Shown: piece after piece, positions 45,942-54,841 of the stretch
Numbering within the stretch: the stretch's first letter is position 1
How the letters are laid out: the number at the start of each line of letters is the position of its first letter
Assembly (NCBI GenBank): GCA_028277405.1
Contig: JANQGH010000009.1
Location: 1-64,000, forward strand
Source of the DNA: Alphaproteobacteria bacterium
GTDB taxonomy: Bacteria > Pseudomonadota > Alphaproteobacteria > DSM-16000 > Inquilinaceae
Direction of reading: 5' to 3'
Length of the DNA stretch: 64,000 bases
Translations under genes and position numbers: made by a program
The notes under the pieces: generated by a model
The model's database searches: none
The model's input: only the letters and a program-made list of their open reading frames with translations
What the model was told of the DNA's origin: nothing

Positions 45942-47243
45942 ATGCTCAAGCACACAATCGCCGCCGCCGCGGCGCTTATGACAACTGCGCCTGCCGCGAT
46001 GTCCGCCGACATCGAGTTTTGGTATGGCAACACCGGTCGCATTGAAGAAGCCATCCAGGCCGCTTGCACTGCATTCAACGAATCTCAGAGCAGCCATTCG
46101 ATAACCTGCGTCGGCCAGGGTGGCTATGAGGAAGGCATGCAACGCGCGATTGCAGCCTACCGCTCCGGCACTCACCCGGTGCTTATTCAGTTCTTCGACG
46201 CGGGGACGCTCGATCTGATGCTGTCGGACGCTGTCGTGCCCGTGTCTGAAATCATGCCCGAAGTGGATTGGGACAGCTACATCAACGGAGCCCGTTCCTA
46301 CTACGAGGCGTCAACCGGCGATCTGTTCTCGCAGCCCTATAACGGCTCCACACTGATCTTCTACGGCAATATGGACATGTTGGCCGAAGTGGGCGTGACT
46401 GCACTTCCGGAGAGCTGGGAAGAGGTCATCGAAGTGGCCACGCTTCTGCGCGACAGCGGCCATTCCTGCCCGTTCACGACAGATGCCCATCCCTGGCGTG
46501 TGCTGGAGCAGTTCTCTGCCCGTCACGGCGTCCCGATCGCATCAAACAACAATGGCTATGGCGGTCTTGATGCTGAATACACATTCAACCAAGGCCCCGT
46601 TGCGCAGCACATGATCAACCTCGCCGAATGGCGCGAAGACGGTTTGCTGCGCCTGAATGAGGATACCGCCGCAGGTCGATACAATGCCGCCTTCAACACA
46701 GGCGAGTGCGCTATGATGGAGGCCTCGACCGGCTCTTATGGTTCGGCGCTTGAAGCGCTTGGCGACGCGTTCGCAATTGGTTTTGCCCCTATGTATGACG
46801 GTGTCGAGCGTCGCAACACACTGATCGGCGGGGCTTCGATCTGGGTGATGAAGGAGCATGAAGCCGAAGAATACGAAGCCGCCCAGGAATTCCTCAACTA
46901 TCTCCGCCAAGAAAACACGCAGTTAGCTTTCACAGAGGCGACTGGTTATGTGCCGGTCACGTCAGGTGCCCTAGAAGCCCTGGCGGCCTCGGGGCGCGCA
47001 GACGAGCCGGCCTTCGCCACTGCCGATATCGGCGTTGCCTCGTTGAACATGCCGGGCAATGAGAACAGCCGCGGCGTCCGGCTGGGCTTTTACGTGCAGT
47101 TCCGATCGATCTTCCAGGAGGAAACCCAGCGGGCCTTTGCAGGCGATCAGGACATGCAGACAGCCCTAGACAATGCAGTGGCGCGGGGCAACGAGTTGCT
47201 GCGACGGTTCGAGCAAACCTACGCAGGTGTTGAGCTTCCGTAA
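45942..47243 (+). CDS. ABC transporter substrate-binding protein, UgpB/extracellular solute-binding family 1
   Basis: This 433-residue periplasmic protein has a Sec signal (MLKHTIAAAAALMTTAPAAMS) and the family 1 opening ADIEFWYGNTGRIEEAIQAACTAFNESQSSHSITCVGQGGYEEGMQRAIAAYRSGTHPVLIQFFDAG. The stretch SQPYNGSTLIFYGNMDM is close to UgpB, which binds glycerol 3-phosphate and glycerophosphodiesters. The ATG at 45942 lies behind a GAGG element. The operon also carries a phosphoesterase and a phosphatase, supporting a phosphorylated ligand. The extended frame to 45849 is rejected. Confidence 0.9.
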   Translation: MLKHTIAAAAALMTTAPAAMSADIEFWYGNTGRIEEAIQAACTAFNESQSSHSITCVGQGGYEEGMQRAIAAYRSGTHPVLIQFFDAGTLDLMLSDAVVPVSEIMPEVDWDSYINGARSYYEASTGDLFSQPYNGSTLIFYGNMDMLAEVGVTALPESWEEVIEVATLLRDSGHSCPFTTDAHPWRVLEQFSARHGVPIASNNNGYGGLDAEYTFNQGPVAQHMINLAEWREDGLLRLNEDTAAGRYNAAFNTGECAMMEASTGSYGSALEALGDAFAIGFAPMYDGVERRNTLIGGASIWVMKEHEAEEYEAAQEFLNYLRQENTQLAFTEATGYVPVTSGALEALAASGRADEPAFATADIGVASLNMPGNENSRGVRLGFYVQFRSIFQEETQRAFAGDQDMQTALDNAVARGNELLRRFEQTYAGVELP

Positions 47244-47255
47244 CCGTTTGACGAT

Positions 47256-47285
47256 GGCCGGCCCGAACAGCCTCCCGGGCCGGCC
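47256..47285. other. Stem-loop between binding protein and permease genes
   Basis: A perfect ten-base stem (47256-47265 with 47276-47285, all G or C) with a ten-base loop follows the binding protein stop codon. As in other ABC operons it could protect the binding protein mRNA and reduce reading into the permease genes. No T run follows. Confidence 0.6.
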
Positions 47286-47305
47286 TCACTGTGCGGGAAC
47301 ACACA

Positions 47306-48190
47306 ATGAAACAAGCAATCTATCGATCTCGTTGGTTGCCGTTTTGGCTGTCTGCGCCGCAACTCATCGTGATGTTCCTTTTCTTCTACTTGCCAATTCT
47401 TCTCGCTTTCTTTTGGGCTTTCCATCTAGAGCAGCCGTTCGGCGGTGGATCGACTTTCGTAGGCTGGCAAAACTTTTCACGGGTTTTGGGAAGCTCGGAA
47501 TTTTGGGTAAGCGCCGGCGCGACGATCCTTTACATGCTCGTGGCTTCGGGAACATCGATCACAGTCGCACTCATCTTGGCCTTTGCCGCAGATCGGGCCA
47601 TCCGATTGTCGCCCATAGCGCGCAACGTCTTCATCTGGCCCAAAGCCATCGCGTCGGCGTCCGTCGGTGTGATCTTTCTGTTCATAATGAACCCTTTTCT
47701 CGGCCTTCTCGCGCCTTTGAACGAACTGTTCCCCGGGTTTTGGAACCCCCGCACGAACCCGGTGCACACCTACATCATGCTGTTCATCGCGAATGTCTGG
47801 AACGCGATCCCGTTCAGCTTCCTCATTTTGCTAAGCGGCCTGCAATCGATACCAGACGGAATTCACAAGGCGGGTGCCATCGACGGTGCCGGTCCTTGGC
47901 GCAGGCTGTGGGACATGCAGTTGCCACTGATAACGCCCCAGCTTTTCATCGTTATCGTGCTTGAAATTGCTGACAGCCTCTCAGGCAGCTTCGGTCTCAT
48001 CGACACCATGACCGAAGGCGGTCCAGGGGGCGCAACCAATCTGCTAGTCTACAAGATTTATGTTGACGGGTTCGAAGCCTACGACCTTTCGGGGGCCGCA
48101 ACACAAACCGTGATCCTGATGGCCTTGGTGGCCGCCATCACAGCGGTTCAATACCTCTTCTTCGACAAGAAAGTCCAATACGACAGATGA
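47306..48190 (+). CDS. ABC transporter permease, UgpA type
   Basis: This 294-residue membrane protein of the carbohydrate uptake transporter 1 group has six hydrophobic segments, beginning LPFWLSAPQLIVMFLFFYLPILLAFFWAF. The conserved loop with the EAA motif reads GIHKAGAIDGAGPWRRLWDMQLPLITPQ. The end SGAATQTVILMALVAAITAVQYLFF is also typical. The GTG at 47291 is an alternative start, but the ATG at 47306 is nearer to the family N terminus. Its stop overlaps the next permease start (ATGA at 48187). Confidence 0.9.
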   Translation: MKQAIYRSRWLPFWLSAPQLIVMFLFFYLPILLAFFWAFHLEQPFGGGSTFVGWQNFSRVLGSSEFWVSAGATILYMLVASGTSITVALILAFAADRAIRLSPIARNVFIWPKAIASASVGVIFLFIMNPFLGLLAPLNELFPGFWNPRTNPVHTYIMLFIANVWNAIPFSFLILLSGLQSIPDGIHKAGAIDGAGPWRRLWDMQLPLITPQLFIVIVLEIADSLSGSFGLIDTMTEGGPGGATNLLVYKIYVDGFEAYDLSGAATQTVILMALVAAITAVQYLFFDKKVQYDR

Positions 48191-49095
48191 TCGAAGACAC
48201 TCGCTCCATAAATCGGGCCGCCTTCATTGTGCTCGCGCTGGGGCTCGCCTTCATCCTGCTGCCTCTTGTATTCGTCGTGGTAACGGCGACGCAGAGTTAC
48301 GGCGATTTTCTAAGGAATGACTTCTCTCTCGTTCCCGGGACATCCTTCTTCGACAATCTGACCGAGGTTTGGGAGCGGACGGACCTGCCGCGCCAAACCC
48401 TCAACAGCATCATTGTGTCGGCCATGGCATCGTCGGGGCGCATACTTTTGGCCTTCACCACTGCCTTCGCCGTCGTCTTTTTCCACGCCCGGTATCGTCC
48501 GATCATTTACGCAGCCGTGCTGGCGTCGATCATGCTGCCGATCGAGTTGATGGTCATCACCGCATACCAGGTCGCTGCCAACGTGGCGCTGCCGCTAAAT
48601 GCCGTTGCCAATGTTGCGGACCTCTGGGCTTCGCTCTTTGGTCAGCCCTTGAATCTACAGGCCAACATGCTCGACACTTATGCGGGCATCGCTGTTCCGC
48701 TCATGGCTCAGGGAAGTGCCACTCTGATCCTTGTGCAGTATTTCCGCACCATCTCTCCAGACCTGGCGAAAGCCGCCACCATCGACGGGGCGGGCCCTCT
48801 TCGCTTCATGTGGGATATGCTCTTGCCGTTGTCCAAGGGTCCACTGCTCGCCCTGGGTATCTACATGTTCATCGGCGGCTGGACCCAGTATATGTGGCCG
48901 CTCATTGCCGCCAGTTCGCCGGATCGCATGGTGGCAGTCGTCGGACTGACCCGCCTCAGCCAAGGGAATGAAGACGCGATTGCGAACTTCCCCGTAGAGA
49001 TGACCGGCGCAATCCTGGTCACCCTACCCCCGCTCATTCTGATCGCCTTATTCCAACGTCAGATCGTGCGCAACCTTACGATCTCGGAGAAATAG
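48187..49095 (+). CDS. ABC transporter permease, UgpE type
   Basis: This 302-residue protein is the second permease of the operon. Features are an N-terminal membrane segment (IVLALGLAFILLPLVFVVVTATQSY), the membrane stretch TFAVVFFHARYRPIIY and the EAA loop SPDLAKAATIDGAGPLRFMWDMLLPLSKGPLLALGIYMFIGGWTQYMWPL. The Trp-rich end is the usual hallmark of UgpE. It overlaps the UgpA-type gene by four bases, and the ATPase gene begins right after its stop, so the three are translated together. Confidence 0.9.
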   Translation: MIEDTRSINRAAFIVLALGLAFILLPLVFVVVTATQSYGDFLRNDFSLVPGTSFFDNLTEVWERTDLPRQTLNSIIVSAMASSGRILLAFTTAFAVVFFHARYRPIIYAAVLASIMLPIELMVITAYQVAANVALPLNAVANVADLWASLFGQPLNLQANMLDTYAGIAVPLMAQGSATLILVQYFRTISPDLAKAATIDGAGPLRFMWDMLLPLSKGPLLALGIYMFIGGWTQYMWPLIAASSPDRMVAVVGLTRLSQGNEDAIANFPVEMTGAILVTLPPLILIALFQRQIVRNLTISEK

Positions 49096-49097
49096 TG

Positions 49098-50159
49098 ATG
49101 GTCGGTGAAAAGGCTGATGCGGACATCGGGCTTCACAACGTCCGAAAAACCTTCGGCGAAACCATCGTAATCCCAGATCTGTCGGCGGAACTGCGCGCCG
49201 GTGAGTTCACCGTGATCCTCGGACCGTCGGGATGCGGGAAATCAACGCTGCTCAATTGCGTCGCCGGGTTGGAGCGTGTCACCAGCGGAAAGATCACCAT
49301 CGCACGGCGCGAGGTTCAAGATGATGAGCCAAAGAACCGTGGTATCGCGATGGTGTTCCAGAACTACGCCCTCTATCCCCACATGTCCGTGGCTGACAAT
49401 ATCGGTTATGCACTCAAAGTCGCTCGCGTCCCAAAGGCTGAACGCGCTCGAAGAGTTGCCGATGCGGCTGCGCTTGTCGAACTTGGTGAGTATTTGAAAC
49501 GCAGGCCATCGGAGCTTTCGGGTGGCCAGCGGCAACGGGTCGCGATTGCGCGGGCCATTGTGCGCGAGCCCGAGGTACTGCTCTACGACGAGCCACTCTC
49601 CAACCTCGATGCGAAGTTGCGCCATGGGATGCGCATGGGCCTTTCGGAATTGCACACGCGCTTAGGATCGACGTCAGTTTTTGTGACACACGATCAAGTT
49701 GAGGCCATGACCCTGGCGGACAGGATCATGATCCTGAACAAGGGAGAGATTGAACAGTTTGCCCCGCCAGAGGAAATCTACCACAAACCGGCAACAGCTT
49801 TCGTGGGCGGCTTCATCGGCTCACCTCCTATGAATCTGGTTGAGGCCGTCGCCGGAGAAGGCTCCCTTCGTCTTTCAGATGGCACCGCCATCACCGACAC
49901 CGAGGCCAGGGGCAGATTCACTGTCGGCATCCGGCCAGAACTGATCAGGCTCTCGCACAGCGGCGTCCCTGCAAAGGTGACCTATCGCGAAGACCTCGGG
50001 TCGCATCATGGTTTGGTGGTTACCCTGCCGGACATGTCCTCAGTAAGGATCAGCACTGCGCTTGGGGACAAGCCACAGCTGGGCAGCGATGTTCGGCTGC
50101 AGATACCGGCCGACGCCGTCCACCTGTTCGATCCCCATACTGGCAAGCGAGCCGCTTAG
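49098..50159 (+). CDS. ABC transporter ATP-binding protein, UgpC/MalK type
   Basis: This 353-residue ATPase drives the transporter. Motifs are Walker [21 protein letters not shown] loop MVFQNYALYPHMSV, signature [16 protein letters not shown], Walker [22 protein letters not shown], and a C-terminal TOBE region (FTVGIRPELIRLS). A GTG at 49095 that overlaps the permease stop is an alternative start. The close fit to MalK-type ATPases supports an importer. The 2H phosphoesterase gene starts four bases after its stop. Confidence 0.93.
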   Translation: MVGEKADADIGLHNVRKTFGETIVIPDLSAELRAGEFTVILGPSGCGKSTLLNCVAGLERVTSGKITIARREVQDDEPKNRGIAMVFQNYALYPHMSVADNIGYALKVARVPKAERARRVADAAALVELGEYLKRRPSELSGGQRQRVAIARAIVREPEVLLYDEPLSNLDAKLRHGMRMGLSELHTRLGSTSVFVTHDQVEAMTLADRIMILNKGEIEQFAPPEEIYHKPATAFVGGFIGSPPMNLVEAVAGEGSLRLSDGTAITDTEARGRFTVGIRPELIRLSHSGVPAKVTYREDLGSHHGLVVTLPDMSSVRISTALGDKPQLGSDVRLQIPADAVHLFDPHTGKRAA

Positions 50160-50162
50160 TTC

Positions 50163-50924
50163 ATGGCAACATTCAGACCCGACCCCTTAGCGTATCTCAC
50201 CGGCAGACTTGAACCTGGAGATCGACCCAGATCTATCTCCGACGCTTCGGGTGGGGGCAAATTCCTGGCAACCGGCGAAGTGCTGCAGTTCCCCGGGAAC
50301 ACGATCATCTGCCACATCGACAAGACTAGCCGTGCCTTTGAGGCTCTGGTGGCGCTCCAGGAATGCTTGAAGAGAGGACCACATGCGGCATGTTTCACAT
50401 ACCTGCCGCGCGAGAGCTTCCACATGACCGTGTTTCAAGGCATATCCGGAACCCGCATCAAAGCCGAAGACTGGCCAAAACGGATCGAGCTTGGGTCATC
50501 TCGCGATGAAGTCACGGCTCACATCATCAAGGAACTGGATGCTCTATCGATGCCGACGTCCTTTCGGATCGCATCCCGCGATCTCTTCGCGGGTCACAGC
50601 TTGACCGTAGAAGGGGCGGATGACGCTGAAGAAGATGCGCTCCGGTCCGTCCGCAACACCCTAAGAGATCGATTGGGCATAAGACGGCAAGACTTCGACA
50701 CCTACACCTTTCATGTGACCCTCGCCTATCTCTTAACCTGGGTCGATCAAATACAAGCTCGGGAAATCGTTGGCTATTCGAGCGAATGCTACCGGGCTTT
50801 TGAGGCAGACCTCGCCGAAATCCGTATTGGTCCGATGGAACTCTGTGTGTTCGAGAACATGCACCGCTTCGAGTGTGTCGCGACCTTGGGCAGGAATGGT
50901 ATCGATGCAGTCGTCACAGCATGA
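50163..50924 (+). CDS. DUF1868 protein, 2H phosphoesterase superfamily
   Basis: The 253-residue protein carries two HxT/S motifs that define 2H phosphoesterases: SFHMTVFQG and TFHVTLAYLL. Members of the superfamily open cyclic phosphates or cut 2'-5' phosphodiesters. The opening part TGEVLQFPGNTIICHIDKTSRAFEALVALQ fits DUF1868. It lies directly after the ATPase gene, with no signal peptide, so it acts on the imported ligand in the cytoplasm. Its stop overlaps the phosphatase start (ATGA at 50921). Assignment to the fold is firm; the substrate is unknown. Confidence 0.85.
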   Translation: MATFRPDPLAYLTGRLEPGDRPRSISDASGGGKFLATGEVLQFPGNTIICHIDKTSRAFEALVALQECLKRGPHAACFTYLPRESFHMTVFQGISGTRIKAEDWPKRIELGSSRDEVTAHIIKELDALSMPTSFRIASRDLFAGHSLTVEGADDAEEDALRSVRNTLRDRLGIRRQDFDTYTFHVTLAYLLTWVDQIQAREIVGYSSECYRAFEADLAEIRIGPMELCVFENMHRFECVATLGRNGIDAVVTA

Positions 50925-51778
50925 CGACATCGATCCCGGATCCTCAATTTCTCATCTCGACCATTCGAGAAGTTGCTGCATCGATAGTAATGCCGCGGTT
51001 CCGACGTCTCGACGCGACGCAGGTTACGGCCAAATCCAGCCTGTTCGATCTCGTGACTGCCGTCGACCAAGAGGCGGAAGGCGCGATAAGACGGGCTATT
51101 GTGTCGAAGTTTCCAGAGACGGTCGTCATTGGCGAGGAGGCTGTTGAAAAGAAGCCGGAACTGCTGGAGCGGATCGCCAGTGCTGAATGCTGCGTCATCA
51201 TCGATCCCATCGATGGGACCGGCAACTTCGTCGCAGGCTTGACCACCTTCGGGATGATCCTCGCGGTGACCCAAAGAGGGGAAACCACGTTTGGCTTGCT
51301 CTACGACCCGGTGATGGACGATTGGGTCACGGCGGAACGGGGCGCCGGGGCCGAGTATGTTTCCAGTTGTGGACGGAAGACGAAGCTACGCACCCGACCC
51401 GCACGTTCACCAATGAACTGCGAGGGCTTTGTTTCCATGGGGCTCTGGCCGGCGAGCGAACGGTCACAGCGTCTGGCAGAACTCGATCACGTTGGGTATG
51501 TGCGCTCGCTAAGATGTTCTTGCCACGAATATCGAACCCTTGCCTTGGGCAAGGCGGATTTCGTGTTCAATGCCGCCAGGAAACCTTGGGACCATGCCGC
51601 GGGCGTTTTGGTCGCAACGGAAGCCGGTGGCGCGAGTGATATTGGTTTTGGAGAACGATATCGGCCAACCAGCTTCGAAGGAGGGTTTTGGGTCGCATCG
51701 TGCGAAGAGACGCTGTCTTCGCTCATCGTGGGCCATCGGAGTGAACGGAACAACGTTGGCAGTATGACCCGCCTCTGA
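50921..51778 (+). CDS. Inositol monophosphatase family phosphatase
   Basis: This 285-residue phosphatase shows the family's metal site: GEEAVEKK, then IIDPIDGTGNFVAGLTTFG, and the C-terminal KPWDHAAGVLVATEAGG. Such enzymes remove phosphate from inositol phosphates, histidinol phosphate or related compounds, using magnesium. The start ATG at 50921 overlaps the stop of the 2H gene. This gene closes the operon. Within it, the enzyme is well placed to dephosphorylate the product of the 2H phosphoesterase, releasing a free polyol or sugar. Confidence 0.9.
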   Translation: MTTSIPDPQFLISTIREVAASIVMPRFRRLDATQVTAKSSLFDLVTAVDQEAEGAIRRAIVSKFPETVVIGEEAVEKKPELLERIASAECCVIIDPIDGTGNFVAGLTTFGMILAVTQRGETTFGLLYDPVMDDWVTAERGAGAEYVSSCGRKTKLRTRPARSPMNCEGFVSMGLWPASERSQRLAELDHVGYVRSLRCSCHEYRTLALGKADFVFNAARKPWDHAAGVLVATEAGGASDIGFGERYRPTSFEGGFWVASCEETLSSLIVGHRSERNNVGSMTRL

Positions 51779-52005
51779 GGAATTCGTCCATAAAGAGCTA
51801 GAGTCCGCCCCAAATTGTTGTGCTCCCAATGTTTGGACCGCCGGAGGCTAGAGTTTTCCGGCTATGATCAGGGTGACGGGCTGGATGCGTCTCCTGATCC
51901 CATGAGCGCTGCTTTACCATTGAACGCTCGCTCTACATTGCACCGCAGCGAACGGCGGCAATCAGGAACGCGAAAGCAACCTCTCGACCCCTCTGGCAAT
52001 GGTGG

Positions 52006-52326
52006 CTAAGGGCCGCTTGCCGCCTGCCCGGAAGTTCCGATTTCGACGCTTTGGGAGATCGAGAGCGCATCGCCGAGGCCGATGCCAATCTAGCGCACGC
52101 CGATGTCCATCTTGCTATGCCCGAGCAGTTGCTGCACTGCTCTCAGGTTGCCGGTCTTTGGATAAATCTGGGCAGCTTTGGTTCGTCGCATGGAGTGGTT
52201 TCCATAAGCGCTCGGTTCCGGGCCGATCGATTGAAACCAATCCTTCAGCATCCGGGCGTGTTGCCGCGTCGAAACATGCGTTCGGCCATGGAACCGATCA
52301 GAAAGGAGCCGGACCCGTTGGAGGCC
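52006..52326 (-). pseudogene. Tyrosine recombinase remnant with catalytic Tyr codon replaced by TAG
   Basis: The minus strand translates to a recombinase C-terminal domain: RFHGRTHVSTRQHARMLKDW, then GNHSMRRTKAAQIY, then NLRAVQQLLGHSKMDIGVR, where the next codon is TAG (52090-52092). Intact homologues have Tyr there, and it is the catalytic nucleophile. Beyond the stop the frame continues IGIGLGDALSIS, matching the family end. The 5' part is missing; the fragment begins exactly at the stop of the NicX-like gene. It is a different recombinase lineage from the one at 42769. Positions 51779-52005 have no supported gene. Confidence 0.85.
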
Positions 52327-53352
52327 TCAATTCACATTTGTCAATTGTCCGCCTGACACCACGTCCACGCCATCTAGGCTCAGCGTTGCTCCTCTCAGGC
52401 ATAGGCCCAGATGCGCGCGGCTGCGGTTCTTGCCTGCGAAGGCGACATCGTCATTGCTGCCCAGTTGAACCTGAACCGCGCCGGCAAAACTTTCAACATC
52501 CGCGCCGCCACCGCCGGTGTTGGGCGTCTGGATTATCGGTTGCGTCCAGTTTGCGCGCGGATCGACACCCCATGCCATGTGACCTGCGTTCCAAGCCTCC
52601 GCATCGCCCGCCGCGTCCAGCGCGTCGCGGATGAGCTTGGCGTCAAGACCACCCTTAAGCGAGACGACGCGGCCCGCTTCGAACTGAATATGCACCGGGG
52701 CCTCAATGAAGCGCCCAAGATGGAAGACACAATCCCCAACGTCCAGGACCAACACGCCCTCGGTCGTGCCTTCGATCTGCGCGGCCTGAACCGCGCCGAG
52801 GCCCCAGAAATCCAGATGCCCTGGCACATCTGCGGCACCATAAGCCGCAAGCCCGCGACGCCCGGTCTTGTCCATTGTCAGGCTGGTTCCAGCGGCGGAG
52901 GTAATGCGCAGGCTGCGCGCGTTGTCCAACAGCTTCGCGCCCGCCATGGCGCGGGTGCAAACCTCGGGATCGAACCGCAAGCGGTCAAGGACGTGGGGTG
53001 GCTCCATGCAGCACAGGACACGGGCGCCACGATCAAGCGCTGCCGCGATCTCGGGTCGATAGTGCAGGGTGTGCGCGGTCATGTAGACGATCAAATCGGC
53101 GGCCTCGCACAAAGCACTCAGCGCGCGGGCGTCCGGCGCTTTGTTCCAGCCAAAGGTTGCCTGCACCGCATCCGCGCCAAGCGCCTCCGCCGCGCCCATG
53201 CAGGCGGCGGCATAGGCCGGCATCCAAGCGCTGTCGGTGATGCAGACGCAGAGCTCGCCGGGCTTGAGCGCGCAAGCGGTCAGCTGATGGACAAAAAGCG
53301 CGGCCAAGTCGGCGCCGAACCCGGGGCCGTCAAACGTGCGGGCATAGGCCAC
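52327..53352 (-). CDS. NicX/M29-like protein (2,5-dihydroxypyridine dioxygenase or leucyl aminopeptidase fold)
   Basis: The 341-residue protein resembles the NicX family, which shares the M29 aminopeptidase fold and opens 2,5-dihydroxypyridine with iron. Matching stretches are ADLIVYMTAHTLHYRPEI, ARVLCCMEPPHVLDRL, GVLVLDVGDCVFHLGRF, EAGRVVSLKGGLDAKLIRDALDA and HMAWGVDPRANWT. A GTG at 53352 with GGAG upstream is preferred to a TTG at 53376. It is alone: no nicotinate or pyridine pathway genes adjoin it. It is divergent from the GntR-type regulator, with 298 bases between them. Confidence 0.8.
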   Translation of the reverse strand: MAYARTFDGPGFGADLAALFVHQLTACALKPGELCVCITDSAWMPAYAAACMGAAEALGADAVQATFGWNKAPDARALSALCEAADLIVYMTAHTLHYRPEIAAALDRGARVLCCMEPPHVLDRLRFDPEVCTRAMAGAKLLDNARSLRITSAAGTSLTMDKTGRRGLAAYGAADVPGHLDFWGLGAVQAAQIEGTTEGVLVLDVGDCVFHLGRFIEAPVHIQFEAGRVVSLKGGLDAKLIRDALDAAGDAEAWNAGHMAWGVDPRANWTQPIIQTPNTGGGGADVESFAGAVQVQLGSNDDVAFAGKNRSRAHLGLCLRGATLSLDGVDVVSGGQLTNVN

Positions 53353-53650
53353 GGGGCGCTCTCCTCTGTTGGCCAAGACCAGCCAACGGTAACGGCTCGT
53401 CCGTTTGAACTGCTCCCATCGCGCGGTTCGGTCCGATCATTCGTGCATGGTCGTTTCTGACGCTCTTGACCGCCAGCCACGTCGGATCCGCCGATCGGGC
53501 GCCCGAGACAATCGTCCAGCCTTGCTGCGCTTAGCACGCTTCTCACGAGCTGGTCGAGGACGATCACTGCCGTCGTCGCTACAGCCACTGGAACGTTAGA
53601 ATTGCTCGGACCGCCGCGCCGGCTATCATCGAGACTCGCGCTAAGACGGA

Positions 53651-54742
53651 ATGACATCGGTGACACGGGCGACTGATAAGACTCTCGCAATTCGCGCCCA
53701 TCTACGCGGTCTGATCGCAGCGCGCGGGCCTGGGCAACGGCTGCCAAGGGTCCGCGACCTGATGGCCAAGTATGGGACATCGCAGCGTGTCGTCGAGCGC
53801 GCGCTGAAGCCGCTGGTTGACGCAGGAATTGTGCGGGCTCGCCGTGGCGCGGGACTGCGAGTCGCGGAAGCACGCGCGCCCGAGCCCACGGCGCACTACG
53901 CAACCGACTGCCTGATCCTCTATCGCAACTCCGAAAGCCGGCTGGCGCAGTCCGTGTTGCTGGAGCTTCAGCAGAGGCTGCGCGCCTCGGGCCTGCACGT
54001 TACGCTTATGAGCTTCGACGACGAGCCCTCGGCGATCGAGCGACTGGAGCGGCAGGGCCGAGCGCGCTGCTGCCTCGTTCAGATCAATTTCGAGATCGTC
54101 AGCATTGCGTTTCTAGCGTGCGTTCGCGCACACGCCGACGCCTTGGTGATTGACGGGATTTCGGTCACCGGTATCGACGCCGACGTTATTGGCACCAACT
54201 GGCGCGAAGCGCTTTCGATTGCCTATCGCTCGCTCGTTGAGAAGGGGCACCGTCGGATTGCCTTCGTGACCTCATCACATGGCGCGCGACAGGTGGCGAT
54301 GGCGCGACGCGAGTTTCTGCTGCTGAGCGGCTGTCGCGATGAACCGGACCATCCGCTGTTGTTTCAAGTCGATGCGCTGCCCGGGTCCTATCCGCGCACA
54401 GCGATCGAGCACGCCCTTCCAGTCGCCACAGACGCCCAGCAGCGTTCTGAGGACTACACGGCCTTGATCGTTTGGGGATTGGTCGACGGCTCCTTGCTTG
54501 ACGGCGCGTTGAACGAGCGGGGGTTGAAGGTGGGTGTTGACTTGAGCGTCATGCTGCTCGGCTCAATAGACGTCCCGTCGGAGCATCTCGCACGTTTCGA
54601 CGTGATCGGGAACAGCCATGTCGAGAAACTCGACCTGTTCGAGCGGATCGTTCGGTCACGAATTGCCGGCGACCCGGCGCCGCCGCGCACCCACTATCTG
54701 CCGATCCACTTTGTCGAGAACGGCTCGGTGCTCAGCTTCTAG
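53651..54742 (+). CDS. GntR/LacI-type transcriptional regulator
   Basis: This 363-residue protein joins an N-terminal GntR winged helix (RGLIAARGPGQRLPRVRDLMAKYGTSQRVVERALKPLVDAGIVRARRGAGLRV) to a sugar-binding domain of the LacI/periplasmic type (LVIDGISVTGIDADVIGTNWREALSIAYRSLVEKGHRRIAFVTS and DLSVMLLGSIDVPSEHLARFDVIGNSHVEKL). It is thus likely to sense a sugar. It is divergent from the NicX-like gene and followed by the Gfo/Idh operon, so it probably controls one or both. The intergenic region 53353-53650 must hold its promoter; I found no clear operator there. Confidence 0.88.
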   Translation: MTSVTRATDKTLAIRAHLRGLIAARGPGQRLPRVRDLMAKYGTSQRVVERALKPLVDAGIVRARRGAGLRVAEARAPEPTAHYATDCLILYRNSESRLAQSVLLELQQRLRASGLHVTLMSFDDEPSAIERLERQGRARCCLVQINFEIVSIAFLACVRAHADALVIDGISVTGIDADVIGTNWREALSIAYRSLVEKGHRRIAFVTSSHGARQVAMARREFLLLSGCRDEPDHPLLFQVDALPGSYPRTAIEHALPVATDAQQRSEDYTALIVWGLVDGSLLDGALNERGLKVGVDLSVMLLGSIDVPSEHLARFDVIGNSHVEKLDLFERIVRSRIAGDPAPPRTHYLPIHFVENGSVLSF

Positions 54743-54765
54743 GCGGCAAACTTCTCGACAATTGA

Positions 54766-54795
54766 GTATAACTGGGCTGGCGCCGCAAGTTATAC
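54766..54795. promoter_or_regulatory. Inverted repeat upstream of the oxidoreductase operon
   Basis: GTATAACT (54766-54773) and AGTTATAC (54788-54795) are exact inverted copies, 22 bases centre to centre, or two helix turns. It lies between the regulator stop (54742) and the Gfo/Idh start (54842). It is a good candidate for the operator of the GntR-type protein, though a promoter for the operon is not obvious. Confidence 0.5.
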
Positions 54796-54841
54796 CCACC
54801 CAGACTGACCGCTCGACTGAAGGGGGAGCGGCGGTCACGCG

